Assembly: GCF_900188105.1 (NCBI RefSeq)
Contig: NZ_FZNP01000012.1
Location: forward strand, 186,001-250,000
Direction: 5' to 3'
DNA length: 64,000 nucleotides
Origin: Actinomadura mexicana
GTDB lineage: Bacteria; Actinomycetota; Actinomycetes; Streptosporangiales; Streptosporangiaceae
Of the stretch, positions 17,428 to 26,259 are shown one piece after another. Below the pieces are notes generated by a model. It had not been told where the DNA came from. It saw only the letters and a list, made by a program, of their open reading frames with translations, and made no database searches. Position numbers and translations under genes: made by a program. Each line of letters begins with the position of its first letter. Position 1 is the stretch's first letter.

Positions 17428-17434
17428 CCAACCC

Positions 17435-18598
17435 ATGGGTTATCCGGGCGATCAAGGCAAACCCGGCGACTGGCCTCCCCGGCAGTCGCCGCACGCGCCG
17501 TACGGACCCGGAGCCGAAGCGCCGCCGTACGGCCACGACAACGACGAGTCCCCTTTCGCGCCACGTGACCAGGGGCCCGGCGCGCCCCCGCTCGGCAGTG
17601 ACAGCTTCGGCAGTGACAGCTTCGGCGGCGACGCGTCCGGCCAGGACAGGTTCGGCGGCGCCCCCTACGGCGGCGGTGCGCCCGGGGGCGCGCCCGGGGG
17701 CGAGGCGCCCGGCGAGCAGACCGCGGCCTGGTCCGGCCAGCCGCCCGCATGGGGCGACGAGCCCGCCGGCGGCGCCGCCTTCGGCGAGAACGCCCCCGGC
17801 GAGGGCGGCTTCGGCTCCTACGAGGGCATGCCGCCCGGTCCGTCCGACGCCCCCGAGCGCCCCGAGCGCCGCCGCAACCTGCCGCTGATCATCGGCGGCG
17901 CCGCGGTCGCCGGGATCCTGCTCATCGGCGGCGGCGTCGGGCTGTCGTCGATGCTGAAGGGCGACTCCGAGCCGGAGCCGAAGCCGACGCAGGCCGCGTC
18001 CCGGCAGCCGCAGGCCACGCCGAGCCCCACGCAGCCCGTCCTCGCTCCGGTGAAGCTGCAGAGCCGCACCACCGACCCCGCGCCGCTGACCCTCAAGGAG
18101 GTCTTCGGCAAGGCGACGTTCAAGTCGGGCGGTCACAAGTACGTGCGGACGGCCGCCACCGGCAAGAAGTCCTGCACCGGCGTCGTCGGCGGCACGACGC
18201 TGGCGGCGGCCCTCAAGAAGGGGCGCTGCACGCAGTCGCTCCGGGCCACCTACGCGCTCAGCAACGGCTCCCTCATCGGCACGGTCGGCGTGTTCAACCT
18301 GCAGACCGAGGCCGCGGCCAAGAAGGCCGTCAAGGCCGCCGCCGCCAAGGACGCGTTCCTGGTGGCGCTGCCCGGCAAGGGCGTCAGCAAGAACAACGGC
18401 AAGGGCGAGGCGCTCGGCACCTCGCAGGCACGCGGCCACTACGTCATCATGACCTGGGTGCAGCGGCCGGACGGCAAGAAGATTTCCAGCAAGTACCATG
18501 CCGCCGTCCGGGTCTTCGGCACCCAGCTGGTCAAGGGCAGCAACCTGGCACTGGCGCTGCACTACCGGGAGACCGAAGGCAAGCCCCTCCAGAAGTGA
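17435..18598 (+). CDS. Single-pass membrane protein with Gly/Pro-rich cytoplasmic half
   Basis: 387 aa, not a family I recognise. Residues 1-145 are low-complexity Gly/Pro/Ala with repeats (GSDSFGSDSFGGD, GGAPGG). RRR at 145-147 precedes one membrane helix (about 149-173). A Pro/Thr/Gln linker leads to an extracytoplasmic domain (about 205-387) that begins LTLKEVFGKATF and has two cysteines (KKSC and GRC), a likely disulfide. The next gene encodes a protein of the same plan with a related outer domain, so these are tandem paralogues. A surface-domain receptor or wall protein is possible. Confidence 0.8.
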   Translation: MGYPGDQGKPGDWPPRQSPHAPYGPGAEAPPYGHDNDESPFAPRDQGPGAPPLGSDSFGSDSFGGDASGQDRFGGAPYGGGAPGGAPGGEAPGEQTAAWSGQPPAWGDEPAGGAAFGENAPGEGGFGSYEGMPPGPSDAPERPERRRNLPLIIGGAAVAGILLIGGGVGLSSMLKGDSEPEPKPTQAASRQPQATPSPTQPVLAPVKLQSRTTDPAPLTLKEVFGKATFKSGGHKYVRTAATGKKSCTGVVGGTTLAAALKKGRCTQSLRATYALSNGSLIGTVGVFNLQTEAAAKKAVKAAAAKDAFLVALPGKGVSKNNGKGEALGTSQARGHYVIMTWVQRPDGKKISSKYHAAVRVFGTQLVKGSNLALALHYRETEGKPLQK

Positions 18599-18622
18599 CC
18601 CCCATGAATACCCTCACTGCTT

Positions 18623-20122
18623 ATGTCTGGACCTAGAGACGCACGGGAGCACGGCGAGCAGGCCGGCGAGGCCGCTCCCCTCAAGCTCCCCGCCTTCGGG
18701 CTGGAGGCCCCCTGGTGGGCCGCCGAGTCCGTGGACGCCGCCCCGCCGGCCGAGCAGGCGCCCGCGGCGCCGGAGATGCTGTCGGCGCCCGTGCTCGAAG
18801 CCCCCCTGGTCGAGGACGCCCTCGCCGGGCAGGCCGAGGACGAGGCGGACGTCCGCGCTCCCCAGGTCCCCACCGCTCCCCACCTCGCCTCGGCACCGCC
18901 CGGGACGCTCGTCGCCGGGAGGGGCGTCCCGCAGGTCGACTCCCGCGGCGCCGTCCCCGCCGAGCCGATCGTCAAGCCGCCGATCTCCCCCGACGAGACC
19001 GACCCCGAAGGCTTCCCGCCCGTCCCGCCCGCGCAGGGCGGGTCCGGGGGCGCGACGCCGCGAGGCCAGGACGCGGGGGCCCTCACACCAGAGACCGAGG
19101 CCACCGTGGACCACCCCGCCGCGACCGACACCGCGACGGACATCCCCGCGTCGCTTTCGGCGTTCGAGAAGGCCAAGGAGGCGGAGGACGCCGCCTCGCT
19201 CGCGCCCGTGCTCGTCCCGGACGCCATCCTTCCGCCCGGCGTCGTCCCGCCCACCGGAAGCGGCCCGTTCCCGCACGCCGATCCGGCCGCGGTGGGCGCG
19301 GCGGCCGCCGAACAGCCCCAGGTGGGCACGCCGCCCTTCCACGCCGAGGGCACCGCCCCGGCCGACGGCCCGCCCGGACGCCCCCCGCAGGGCATGCCCG
19401 TCACCGGCCGGGGCGGCGGCAAGGGACGCCCGGTGCTGATCGGCGGCGTCGCCGCCGTCATCCTCGCGGCGGTCGGCGCCCTGTTCCTCATCGGCGGAAC
19501 GGGTTCGGACGGCGACGACGGCAAGGACGGCAGGACGCCCGAGGCGCCCGCGGCGGCGCAGACCACGCCCGCGGTCACACCGTCCGCCACGGCCGCCGCC
19601 CCCGTGGACATCACCAGCGAGAAGACCGACACCGCCGACCTGACGTTCCACGACGTCTTCCCGACCGAGACCATCCGGTTCGGCGACCGGACCTACCTCC
19701 GTGACCGCTGGTCGCTCAACCGGGACGTCACCTACGCGGCCCGCGGCTCCATGCTCGCCGCCCTGCGCAAGGACCAGTGCCGCAAGATCGTCCGCGCCAC
19801 CTACATCGACCCGGCCAGCAGGCTCGCCGTCACCTCGGGGATCGCGGTGATGCCGACGAAGGCGGCCGCGATCGCCGTGAGCAAGGCGGGCGACCCCGCC
19901 CGCTACGAGTGGTTCCGCGGCATGGCGGGCAAGCGGTCCCCCGACATCGACCAGGCCGGCGGGTACGCGGCGGCGACCGTCCGCGGCCGGTACGTCGCCT
20001 ACGCCTACGTCCAGTGGGCGAACGGCAGGAAGGCCAAGCCCGGCGACCCGACGATCAAGAAGGCGGCGCAGCTGTTCCTGGACTACGACCTGCGCCCGAT
20101 CGTCTCGCGGTCCCGGGGCTGA
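18623..20122 (+). CDS. Single-pass membrane protein, paralogue of the upstream gene
   Basis: 499 aa. Residues 1-265 are Pro/Ala/Glu-rich and disordered, one membrane helix lies at about 270-292, and the outer domain starts LTFHDVFPTETIRF. The outer domains align over LTxxxVF, Y.R, LAAxLxKxxC and RATY, but the first cysteine of the upstream paralogue is Thr/Tyr-region here, leaving a single Cys. The gap to the upstream gene is 24 bases, so the two may be co-transcribed. Function unknown. Confidence 0.8.
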   Translation: MSGPRDAREHGEQAGEAAPLKLPAFGLEAPWWAAESVDAAPPAEQAPAAPEMLSAPVLEAPLVEDALAGQAEDEADVRAPQVPTAPHLASAPPGTLVAGRGVPQVDSRGAVPAEPIVKPPISPDETDPEGFPPVPPAQGGSGGATPRGQDAGALTPETEATVDHPAATDTATDIPASLSAFEKAKEAEDAASLAPVLVPDAILPPGVVPPTGSGPFPHADPAAVGAAAAEQPQVGTPPFHAEGTAPADGPPGRPPQGMPVTGRGGGKGRPVLIGGVAAVILAAVGALFLIGGTGSDGDDGKDGRTPEAPAAAQTTPAVTPSATAAAPVDITSEKTDTADLTFHDVFPTETIRFGDRTYLRDRWSLNRDVTYAARGSMLAALRKDQCRKIVRATYIDPASRLAVTSGIAVMPTKAAAIAVSKAGDPARYEWFRGMAGKRSPDIDQAGGYAAATVRGRYVAYAYVQWANGRKAKPGDPTIKKAAQLFLDYDLRPIVSRSRG

Positions 20123-20138
20123 GCCCCGGGACCGCGGA

Positions 20139-21032
20139 TCAGCAGCCCTGCCGGGGCGCGGCGCCGCCGGGCGCGGCGGGCTGGTCGGCGGCCGCCGCGG
20201 CCGTGGCGTTCAGCGTCCGGACGCGGCGGGTCTCCTGGGCCCGCCTGGCCAGGCTCTCGTCCTCGGGATAGCGGATCTCCTCCAGCGACAGGCCGTGCGC
20301 GGGCGCCACGTTCACGCCGGAGTCGCGGACGCGCGCCGCGAGCACCTGCGCGGGCCACTCGACCTCGCGCCGCCCGTCCCCCACCATCAGCATCGCGCCG
20401 ACGAGCGCGCGGACCATCGAGTGGCAGAACGCGTCGGCCTCCACGGTGGCGAGCGCGAGGTGCGGGTCGCGGTCGTCGCGCGCCCACTCGTAGCGCAGCA
20501 GCTCGCGGATCGTCGTCGCGCCCTCCCGCCGGCGGCAGTACGCGGCGAAGTCGTTCTCGCCGACCAGCCTGCGGGCGGCCTCGTTCATCCGGCCGAGGTT
20601 CAGGGGGCGGGGATGCCACAGCACGTCGTGGCGGCGCAGCGGCTCCACCCCGAAGGGGTTGTCGCACACCCGGTACACGTAGCGGCGCGACAGCGCGGAG
20701 AACCGCGCGTCGAACCCCTCCGGGGCGATCGACACGCGCCACACCCGGACGTCCGGGGGCAGCAGCCCGGCGAGGCGGCGCGGCATCGTCCCGTTGATCG
20801 CCGAGTAGGCGGCGACGGGGACGACGAGGTGGGCGACCTGCCCGCGGGCATGGACTCCGGCGTCGGTGCGGCCGGCGACGGTGAGCATCGGCGGCGGGTC
20901 GAGGCGCAGCATCCGGGCCAGGGCGTCCTCGATGACGCCCTGGACGGTCCGCTGGTTCGGCTGCCGCGCCCAGCCCGCGAAGTCCGACCCGTCGTAGGAG
21001 ATGTCGAGACGGAGACGTACCAGTGCGGTCAT
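20139..21032 (-). CDS. truA: tRNA pseudouridine(38-40) synthase
   Basis: 297 aa from the ATG at 21032. A GTG at 21056 with GGAGGG 10 bases upstream is an equally possible start, adding 8 residues. It shows DISYDGSDFAGWARQ, the catalytic Asp in AGRTDAGVHARGQV, and the C-terminal FCHSMVR block. It isomerises U38-U40 in the anticodon arm of many tRNAs. It follows rplQ, as in other actinobacteria. The C-terminal 35 residues are an Ala/Pro/Gln-rich tail. Confidence 0.96.
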   Translation of the reverse strand: MTALVRLRLDISYDGSDFAGWARQPNQRTVQGVIEDALARMLRLDPPPMLTVAGRTDAGVHARGQVAHLVVPVAAYSAINGTMPRRLAGLLPPDVRVWRVSIAPEGFDARFSALSRRYVYRVCDNPFGVEPLRRHDVLWHPRPLNLGRMNEAARRLVGENDFAAYCRRREGATTIRELLRYEWARDDRDPHLALATVEADAFCHSMVRALVGAMLMVGDGRREVEWPAQVLAARVRDSGVNVAPAHGLSLEEIRYPEDESLARRAQETRRVRTLNATAAAAADQPAAPGGAAPRQGC

Positions 21033-21240
21033 GTCAGCCGAGTCGTCCTTCTGCACCGTCCGTCATCCCTCCGGGCACCCCGCGTTCGTCGGGCACTCCC
21101 CTGACACGCTCCCCGCTGAACCGTCGCCCTCCTGCCATGACCATGCGATCAAGTCTGGCAAAGTTCGGGCCCGCCGTCCCGATGGAAACGGCGGGCCCTC
21201 ACGAATGTCGAGCAAACGCTCGCCCAGTTCAAACGGCGGA

Positions 21241-21762
21241 TTACTCCTTCTCGCCCTTGTCCTTGGCTTCCGCGTCACCGGCGGCCTCGTCCTTGGCGTC
21301 GACGGCGGCGGTGTCGTCCGCCTCGGTCGCGGCCTCGGTCTCCTCGGCCTCCGGCGCCGGGGCGGCCTTCGCGGCGGGAGCGGACCCGCCGGTGGACGCC
21401 GCCAGCTGCTCCTGCACCAGCTCGATCACGGCCATCGGGGCGTTGTCGCCCTTACGCGGCCCGATCTTGGTGATGCGGGTGTAGCCGCCGGGACGGCTCT
21501 CGAAGCGCGGCGCGATCTCGGTGAAGAGCTCGTGCAGGACGCCCTTGTCGCGGATCGTCTTGGCGACCAGGCGACGGTTGTGCAGGTCGCCCTTCTTCGC
21601 CTTGGTGATCAGCTTCTCCGCCAGCGGACGCACCCGCCGGGCCTTGGCCTCGGTGGTGGTGATGCGGCCGTGCTCGAACAGCGCCGTGGCCAGGTTGGCC
21701 AGGATCAGGCGCTGGTGCGCCGCGCTGCCGCCGAGGCGGGCGCCCTTGGTGGGCTGAGGCAT
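21241..21762 (-). CDS. rplQ: 50S ribosomal protein L17
   Basis: 173 aa. The start at 21762 is fixed by GGAAGG 7 bases upstream and the family N-terminus MPQPTKGARLGG. The core (1-115) includes LFEHGRITTTEAKARRVRPLAEK. The last 55 residues are an acidic Ala/Glu/Asp/Lys tail common in actinobacterial L17. It is the last gene of the alpha operon proper. Confidence 0.98.
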   Translation of the reverse strand: MPQPTKGARLGGSAAHQRLILANLATALFEHGRITTTEAKARRVRPLAEKLITKAKKGDLHNRRLVAKTIRDKGVLHELFTEIAPRFESRPGGYTRITKIGPRKGDNAPMAVIELVQEQLAASTGGSAPAAKAAPAPEAEETEAATEADDTAAVDAKDEAAGDAEAKDKGEKE

Positions 21763-21858
21763 GTCGTTTCCTTCCTGCACCGGCCGTGTCAGGTACCGGT
21801 GTCAGCTGGTTCCGGCCGGCCGGGGACCGCGGGCCCCCGGCCGCCGGACTCGGGTTTC

Positions 21859-22872
21859 CTAGTACTGCTCGGTCTCGGCGTAGCCCTGGTCGTCGTCGCC
21901 GTAGTTGTCGGCCGCCGCGCTCGGGTCGAACCCGGGCGGGGAGTCCTTCAGCGACAGGCCCATGTCGTTGAGCTTCTGCTTGACCTCTTCGATCGACTTG
22001 GCGCCGAAGTTGCGGATGTCGAGGAGGTCCTGCTCGCTGCGGGCGACGAGCTCGCCCACCGAGTGGATGCCCTCGCGCTTCAGGCAGTTGTAGGAGCGGA
22101 CCGTGAGGTTCAGCTCCTCGATCGGCAGGGCCAGGTCGGCCGCCAGCGCGGCGTCCGTCGGGGACGGGCCCATGTCGATGCCCTCGGCCTCGACGTTGAG
22201 CTCCCGGGCCAGGCCGAACAGCTCGACGAGGGTCTTGCCGGCGGAGGCGACCGCGTCGCGCGGCAGCATCGCCTGCTTGGTCTCCACGTCCAGGATGAGG
22301 CGGTCGAAGTCGGTGCGCTGCTCGACTCGGGTGGCCTCGACCTTGTAGGTGACCTTGAGCACGGGCGAGTAGATGGAGTCGATCGGGATCCGGCCGATCT
22401 CCTGGCCCGGCTGCTTGTTCTGCGCGGCCGAGACGTAGCCGCGGCCGCGCTCGACCGTCAGCTCCATCTCCAGCTTGGCCTTGTTGTTCAGCGTGGCGAT
22501 GTGCAGGTCCGGGTTGTGGACCTCGACGCCCGCCGGCGGCGCGATGTCGGCCGCGGTCACCTCGCCCGGGCCCTGCTTGCGCAGGTACATGACGACGGGC
22601 TCGTCGTGCTCGGAGGAGACGACGAGCTCCTTGAGGTTCAGGATGATGTCGGTGACGTCCTCCTTCACCCCGGGCACGGTCGAGAACTCGTGCAGGACGC
22701 CCTCGATCCGGATGCTGGTGACGGCCGCACCGGGAATGGAGGAGAGCAGGGTGCGGCGCAGCGAGTTGCCGATCGTGTAGCCGAAGCCCGGCTCCAGCGG
22801 CTCGATGGTGAACCGCGACCGGTACTCGTCGACCTGCTCTTCGGTGAGAGTCGGACGCTGTGCGATGAGCAT
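21859..22872 (-). CDS. rpoA: RNA polymerase alpha subunit
   Basis: 337 aa. The N-terminal assembly domain has FTIEPLEPGFGYTIGNSLRRTLLSSIPGAA-type blocks. A flexible linker leads to the C-terminal domain (about 245-315), with LTVRSYNCLKREGIHSVGEL and IEEVKQKLNDMGL, which binds UP elements and activators. The tail is acidic. It sits between rpsD and rplQ with hairpin-forming gaps on both sides. Confidence 0.99.
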   Translation of the reverse strand: MLIAQRPTLTEEQVDEYRSRFTIEPLEPGFGYTIGNSLRRTLLSSIPGAAVTSIRIEGVLHEFSTVPGVKEDVTDIILNLKELVVSSEHDEPVVMYLRKQGPGEVTAADIAPPAGVEVHNPDLHIATLNNKAKLEMELTVERGRGYVSAAQNKQPGQEIGRIPIDSIYSPVLKVTYKVEATRVEQRTDFDRLILDVETKQAMLPRDAVASAGKTLVELFGLARELNVEAEGIDMGPSPTDAALAADLALPIEELNLTVRSYNCLKREGIHSVGELVARSEQDLLDIRNFGAKSIEEVKQKLNDMGLSLKDSPPGFDPSAAADNYGDDDQGYAETEQY

Positions 22873-22934
22873 GGTGGTGCCTTCTTTCCGCGGTGCCCGC
22901 TATTTGACTACCGCGTTCTGGATTCTTCCCCGAT

Positions 22935-22965
22935 CCGCCGGGGCCCCAACGGGGGACCCCGGCGG
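22935..22965 (-). terminator. Hairpin between rpsD and rpoA
   Basis: A stem of about 12-13 bp (CGCCGGGGCCCC against GGGGACCCCGGCG, with one bulged A) and a 4-base loop starts 12 bases after the rpsD stop. No U-tract follows, so it could attenuate, process or protect the mRNA rather than terminate. Confidence 0.4.
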
Positions 22966-22976
22966 GCGTTGAGCCC

Positions 22977-23603
22977 CTACTTGGAGTAGAGCTCGACGAT
23001 CAGCTGCTCCTGGACGGGAGCGTCGATCTGCTGCCGGACGGGCAGCGAGTGCACGAGGATCCGCATCTTCTCGCCGTCGACCCCGAGCCACGCCGGGACC
23101 TGACGGTCGCCGACCTCGGCCTTGGCGACCTGGAACGGCGTCATCTCCAGCGACTTGGCCTTCACATCGACGATGTCGGCCTCGCCGACGAGGGCCGACG
23201 GGATGTTGACCTTCTTGCCGTTGACCCGGATGTGGCCGTGCCGGATGAGCTGGCGGGCCATGTCGCGGGACTTGGCGAAGCCGGCCCGGTAGACGACGTT
23301 GTCGAGCCGGCGCTCCAGCAGCGTGAGCAGGTTGTCGCCCGTCTTGCCCTGCTGGCGGGTCGCCTCGACGTAGTAGTTGTGGAACTGCCGCTCCAGCACG
23401 CCGTAGATGCGCCGCGCCTTCTGCTTCTCGCGAAGCTGCAGCAGGTACTCGGTCTCCTTGGGCCGACCGCGACCGTGCTCACCCGGCGGGTAGGGACGGA
23501 TCTCGATCGGGCACTTCGGGCCCTCGCACTTGCTGCCCTTGAGGAACAGCTTCATCTTCTCGCGGCGGCAGAGCTTGCAGTCCGCACCGGTGTAACGAGC
23601 CAT
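22977..23603 (-). CDS. rpsD: 30S ribosomal protein S4, zinc-binding form
   Basis: 208 aa. The start at 23603 gives MARYTGADCKLCR. Cysteines C9, C12, C26 and C31 form the zinc knuckle of the C+ form. The S4 RNA-binding domain follows (RLDNVVYRAGFAKSRDMARQLIRHGHI). In the alpha operon, S4 is an assembly protein and often a translational regulator. Confidence 0.98.
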   Translation of the reverse strand: MARYTGADCKLCRREKMKLFLKGSKCEGPKCPIEIRPYPPGEHGRGRPKETEYLLQLREKQKARRIYGVLERQFHNYYVEATRQQGKTGDNLLTLLERRLDNVVYRAGFAKSRDMARQLIRHGHIRVNGKKVNIPSALVGEADIVDVKAKSLEMTPFQVAKAEVGDRQVPAWLGVDGEKMRILVHSLPVRQQIDAPVQEQLIVELYSK

Positions 23604-23691
23604 TGTTCTAGATCTCCCCTGCTCAGGCCCGGCTGGCCAGCGCAGTGGCGGGCGCTGCCGCCTGCGCAAATTCCAGATTGCTCATGACGGG

Positions 23692-24093
23692 TCAGACCCT
23701 CCGACGCTTCGGCGGGCGGCAGCCGTTGTGCGGAACGGGCGTGACGTCCTGGATCGAGCCCACCTCGAGGCCGGTCGCCTGCAGCGACCGGATGGCGGTC
23801 TCGCGGCCCGAGCCCGGGCCCTTCACGAAGACGTCGACCTTGCGCATGCCGTGCTCCATCGCGCGCCGGGCGGCGGCCTCGGCGGCCTGCTGCGCGGCGA
23901 ACGGGGTGGACTTGCGCGAGCCCTTGAACCCGACGTGGCCCGAGGAGGCCCAGGAGATCACGTTGCCGTTGGGGTCGGTGATCGAAACGATCGTGTTGTT
24001 GAACGTGCTCTTGATGTGGGCGTGCCCGTGAGCGACGTTCTTCTTTTCCTTGCGGCGCACCTTCTTGGCGCCGACACGGCTCTTAGGAGGCAT
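23692..24093 (-). CDS. rpsK: 30S ribosomal protein S11
   Basis: 133 aa with HIKSTFNNTIVSITD, GFKGSRKSTPFAAQ and the C-terminal PHNGCRPPKRRRV. It is the platform protein partnering S18 and S7 at the E site. The gap to rpsD is 88 bases. Confidence 0.99.
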   Translation of the reverse strand: MPPKSRVGAKKVRRKEKKNVAHGHAHIKSTFNNTIVSITDPNGNVISWASSGHVGFKGSRKSTPFAAQQAAEAAARRAMEHGMRKVDVFVKGPGSGRETAIRSLQATGLEVGSIQDVTPVPHNGCRPPKRRRV

Positions 24094-24141
24094 GTGCTCT
24101 CTCTACTCTTGAGGTCATCGATCCGGAGGACCGACTCCGGA

Positions 24142-24522
24142 CTACTTCTTGCCGGCCTTCTTCTTGCCGGCCACGGTCTTCTTCTTGCCCTTGCGGGTGC
24201 GCGCGTTGGTCTGCGTGCGCTGACCGTGCACCGGAAGCCCCCGGCGGTGCCGGATGCCCTGGTAGCACCCGATCTCGATCTTGCGGCGGATGTCCGCCTG
24301 GACCTCGCGGCGAAGATCGCCCTCGATCTTGTAGTTCGCCTCGATCCAGTCCCGGAGCTTGATCAGCTCGTCGTCGCCGAGCTGGTGCACGCGCAGGTCG
24401 CCGCTGACGCCGGTACCCGAGAGGGTCTCCAGCGCCCGCGTCCGGCCGATGCCGAAGATGTAGGTGAGAGCGACCTCGAGGCGCTTTTCGCGCGGGAGGT
24501 CGACGCCGAGCAGGCGTGCCAT
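24142..24522 (-). CDS. rpsM: 30S ribosomal protein S13
   Basis: 126 aa: ARLLGVDLPREKR, TYIFGIGRTRA, the H2TH-like middle and RGLPVHGQRTQTNARTRKG. The Lys-rich tail KKTVAGKKKAGKK contacts P-site tRNA. It is preceded by an unusually long gap with a large hairpin (24633-24688). Confidence 0.99.
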   Translation of the reverse strand: MARLLGVDLPREKRLEVALTYIFGIGRTRALETLSGTGVSGDLRVHQLGDDELIKLRDWIEANYKIEGDLRREVQADIRRKIEIGCYQGIRHRRGLPVHGQRTQTNARTRKGKKKTVAGKKKAGKK

Positions 24523-24632
24523 CGTGGGCAGTTCCCTTCATTCGTTCGGAGGTATGGACGCACCGCGTCCGCGAACACCCTGCCCGGGTGGCGGCCCCGG
24601 CCTCCGAAGGTCCGGGGGTGCTCCTCCACACG

Positions 24633-24688
24633 ACACTGCCGTACGTGCCGGATCCCGGAGTTCCCGGACCCGGCACGTACGGCCGTGT
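24633..24688. other. Large near-perfect hairpin between rpmJ and rpsM
   Basis: GCCGTACGTGCCGG (24638-24651) pairs perfectly with 24670-24683. One mismatch further out, ACAC pairs with GTGT, for an 18-bp stem around an 18-base loop. It sits in a 199-base gap, while most gaps in this cluster are under 50 bases. It may be an RNA processing or attenuation element or a remnant of a small mobile element. Confidence 0.7.
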
Positions 24689-24721
24689 GAAGGCTGCGGT
24701 GCGCTTGCTGGGTGGTGAGCG

Positions 24722-24835
24722 TCAGCCCTGACGCTGCTTGTGGCGCGGGTCGGAGCAGATGACCATGACCCGGCCGTGCCGGCGGATGACGCGGCACTTG
24801 TTGCAGATCTTCTTGACGCTCGGCTTGACCTTCAC
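24722..24835 (-). CDS. rpmJ: 50S ribosomal protein L36, zinc-binding form
   Basis: 37 aa from a GTG at 24835 ((M)KVKPSVKKICNKC), with AGGAG just upstream. The zinc ligands C11, C14, C27 and H32 are all present. It has the normal position between infA and rpsM. Confidence 0.97.
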   Translation of the reverse strand: MKVKPSVKKICNKCRVIRRHGRVMVICSDPRHKQRQG

Positions 24836-24901
24836 TGGGTCTCCTAGAGATAAGGGTCACCCCCGCGCCGCCACGCACGGGGAAGGCAACCCCAGTGGGA
24901 T

Positions 24902-25123
24902 TTACTTGTAGCGGTAGACGATCCGACCGCGCGTGAGGTCGTAGGGGCTCAGCTCCACAACAACGCGGTCGTCCGGCAGGATTCGGATGTAGTGCATCCG
25001 CATCTTGCCGCTGATGTGGGCGAGCACCTTGTGCCCGTTGTCGAGCTCCACCTTGAACATGGCGTTCGGCAGCGACTCGATGACGGTGCCCTCGATCTCG
25101 ATGGCCCCTTCTTTCTTGGGCAT
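24902..25123 (-). CDS. infA: Translation initiation factor IF-1
   Basis: 73 aa: [14 protein letters not shown], the OB-fold core [22 protein letters not shown]-like block (PDD here) and [11 protein letters not shown]. It blocks the A site during initiation. It is the first gene of the infA-rpmJ-rpsM-rpsK-rpsD-rpoA-rplQ run. A divergent gene starts 264 bases away; in that spacer, TAGACT on the minus strand is a possible -10, but I cannot fix a -35. Confidence 0.99.
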   Translation of the reverse strand: [73 protein letters not shown]

Positions 25124-25386
25124 GTCCTCCGCGCTTCGCTGATCGGCTCATGGGACGCGGCCCGGCTCTCCAGAGGAGAATCGGCCGCAAACCCGCAACG
25201 CGGCACGGAAGCGCCAGGAAGGGGAAATCGGACGGCCGTCGACGGACCGACAAGGGAGTCTACGTCAACCGGCCGTCCAATGCGAAATCGACGCATGACA
25301 CGCGTCCGGAGACTGCTCCCGAGTCAAGCATACATCGCCTGCGCGTTGTACCTTTCGGGGAGGAGAGACGTTCGAGGAGGGTCAGC

Positions 25387-25944
25387 ATGCCGAGCTATGA
25401 CTTCGCGCTGATCCTCAGCCGTCCCCTCTACGAGGACGAACTCGACCCCCTGTTCGACCGCACGTACGGCGCGGTCACGGTATCGATCATCAGCGAGCCG
25501 CAGCACGCCGAGCGCCGCGGCAACGCCTCGTGCACCTGGCCGGGCGCCACCCTCGCCGCGGCGATCATGGAGGTGGTCGGGCACGTCGAGGAGAGCGCGG
25601 CCGGCCTGCACGTCCTGCAGGTGGAGGCCGACCCGCTGCTGACCATCCGCGACATCGCCGAGCGGGTGGGCCGGTCCCTGGACTCGGTCCGGCACGCGAT
25701 CACCGGGGCGCGCGGCGCCACCGGCTTCCCGTCCTCGGAGATGTCCACCGCCGGCCACCGGCTGTGGCGGTGGTCCAAGGTCGCCGCGTGGTACGGCGTG
25801 GACGACCCCCAGCTCATCGAGGCCAAGCCGACCGTCCAGGCCATCAACGGCTGGCTCGCCCTCCGCGACGTCGTCCCCGACGTCGCCCCCGCTCCCGAAG
25901 AGATCACTTCGGCCCTCTCCCTGGTCATCCCGCACGTCGCCTGA
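25387..25944 (+). CDS. Helix-turn-helix domain protein
   Basis: 185 aa. GGAGGG 6 bases upstream fixes the start. The N-terminal 80 residues form a soluble alpha/beta region (MPSYDFALILSRPLYEDELDPLFDR). A predicted helix-turn-helix lies at about 95-120 (LLTIRDIAERVGRSLDSVRHAI), followed by a Trp-rich segment (HRLWRWSKVAAWYG) resembling excisionase/MerR-like recognition regions. I do not recognise a named family. It diverges from infA and is followed by a repeat nest. Confidence 0.75.
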   Translation: MPSYDFALILSRPLYEDELDPLFDRTYGAVTVSIISEPQHAERRGNASCTWPGATLAAAIMEVVGHVEESAAGLHVLQVEADPLLTIRDIAERVGRSLDSVRHAITGARGATGFPSSEMSTAGHRLWRWSKVAAWYGVDDPQLIEAKPTVQAINGWLALRDVVPDVAPAPEEITSALSLVIPHVA

Positions 25945-26259
25945 GCGCGGCGCTCAGGCGGCCGGCCTCCCGCCGGGGGGCGTGGGGCCCCCGCACAAGG
26001 ATCCGCCCGGCGACGCCCGGAGCGCGGCGTAGGGGCGGCGTAGGGGCGGCGTAGGGGCGGCGCTCAAGCGGCCGGGCTCGTGCCGGGGGGGCGTGGCGTG
26101 TCGCCCAGACACACATGCACGGCCGGCGACGAGGCCCTCCCCGGGGGGCGAGTCGACAGTGCCGCCGTGCGGGCGCGAAGATCGTCCCGGCGCCCGCCGC
26201 CCGGGGCTGCCCGGAGCGTGGGGTTCCGTGATGTGCTGGGGGCAACGGGGAGGGGATCG
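25945..26259. repeat. Repeat-filled intergenic region
   Basis: Two imperfect 40-bp direct copies (25947-25985 and 26057-26096, starting GCGGCGCTCA) flank 3.5 tandem copies of the 11-mer GCGGCGTAGGG (26024-26062). The remaining 160 bases before the phosphoesterase gene show no gene I can support. GGAGG at 26249-26253 serves that gene. Confidence 0.75.

Noticed and set aside
26024..26062. Replication origin or iteron array
   Set aside because: GC-rich 11-mers without AT-rich DNA, DnaA boxes or a replication gene.
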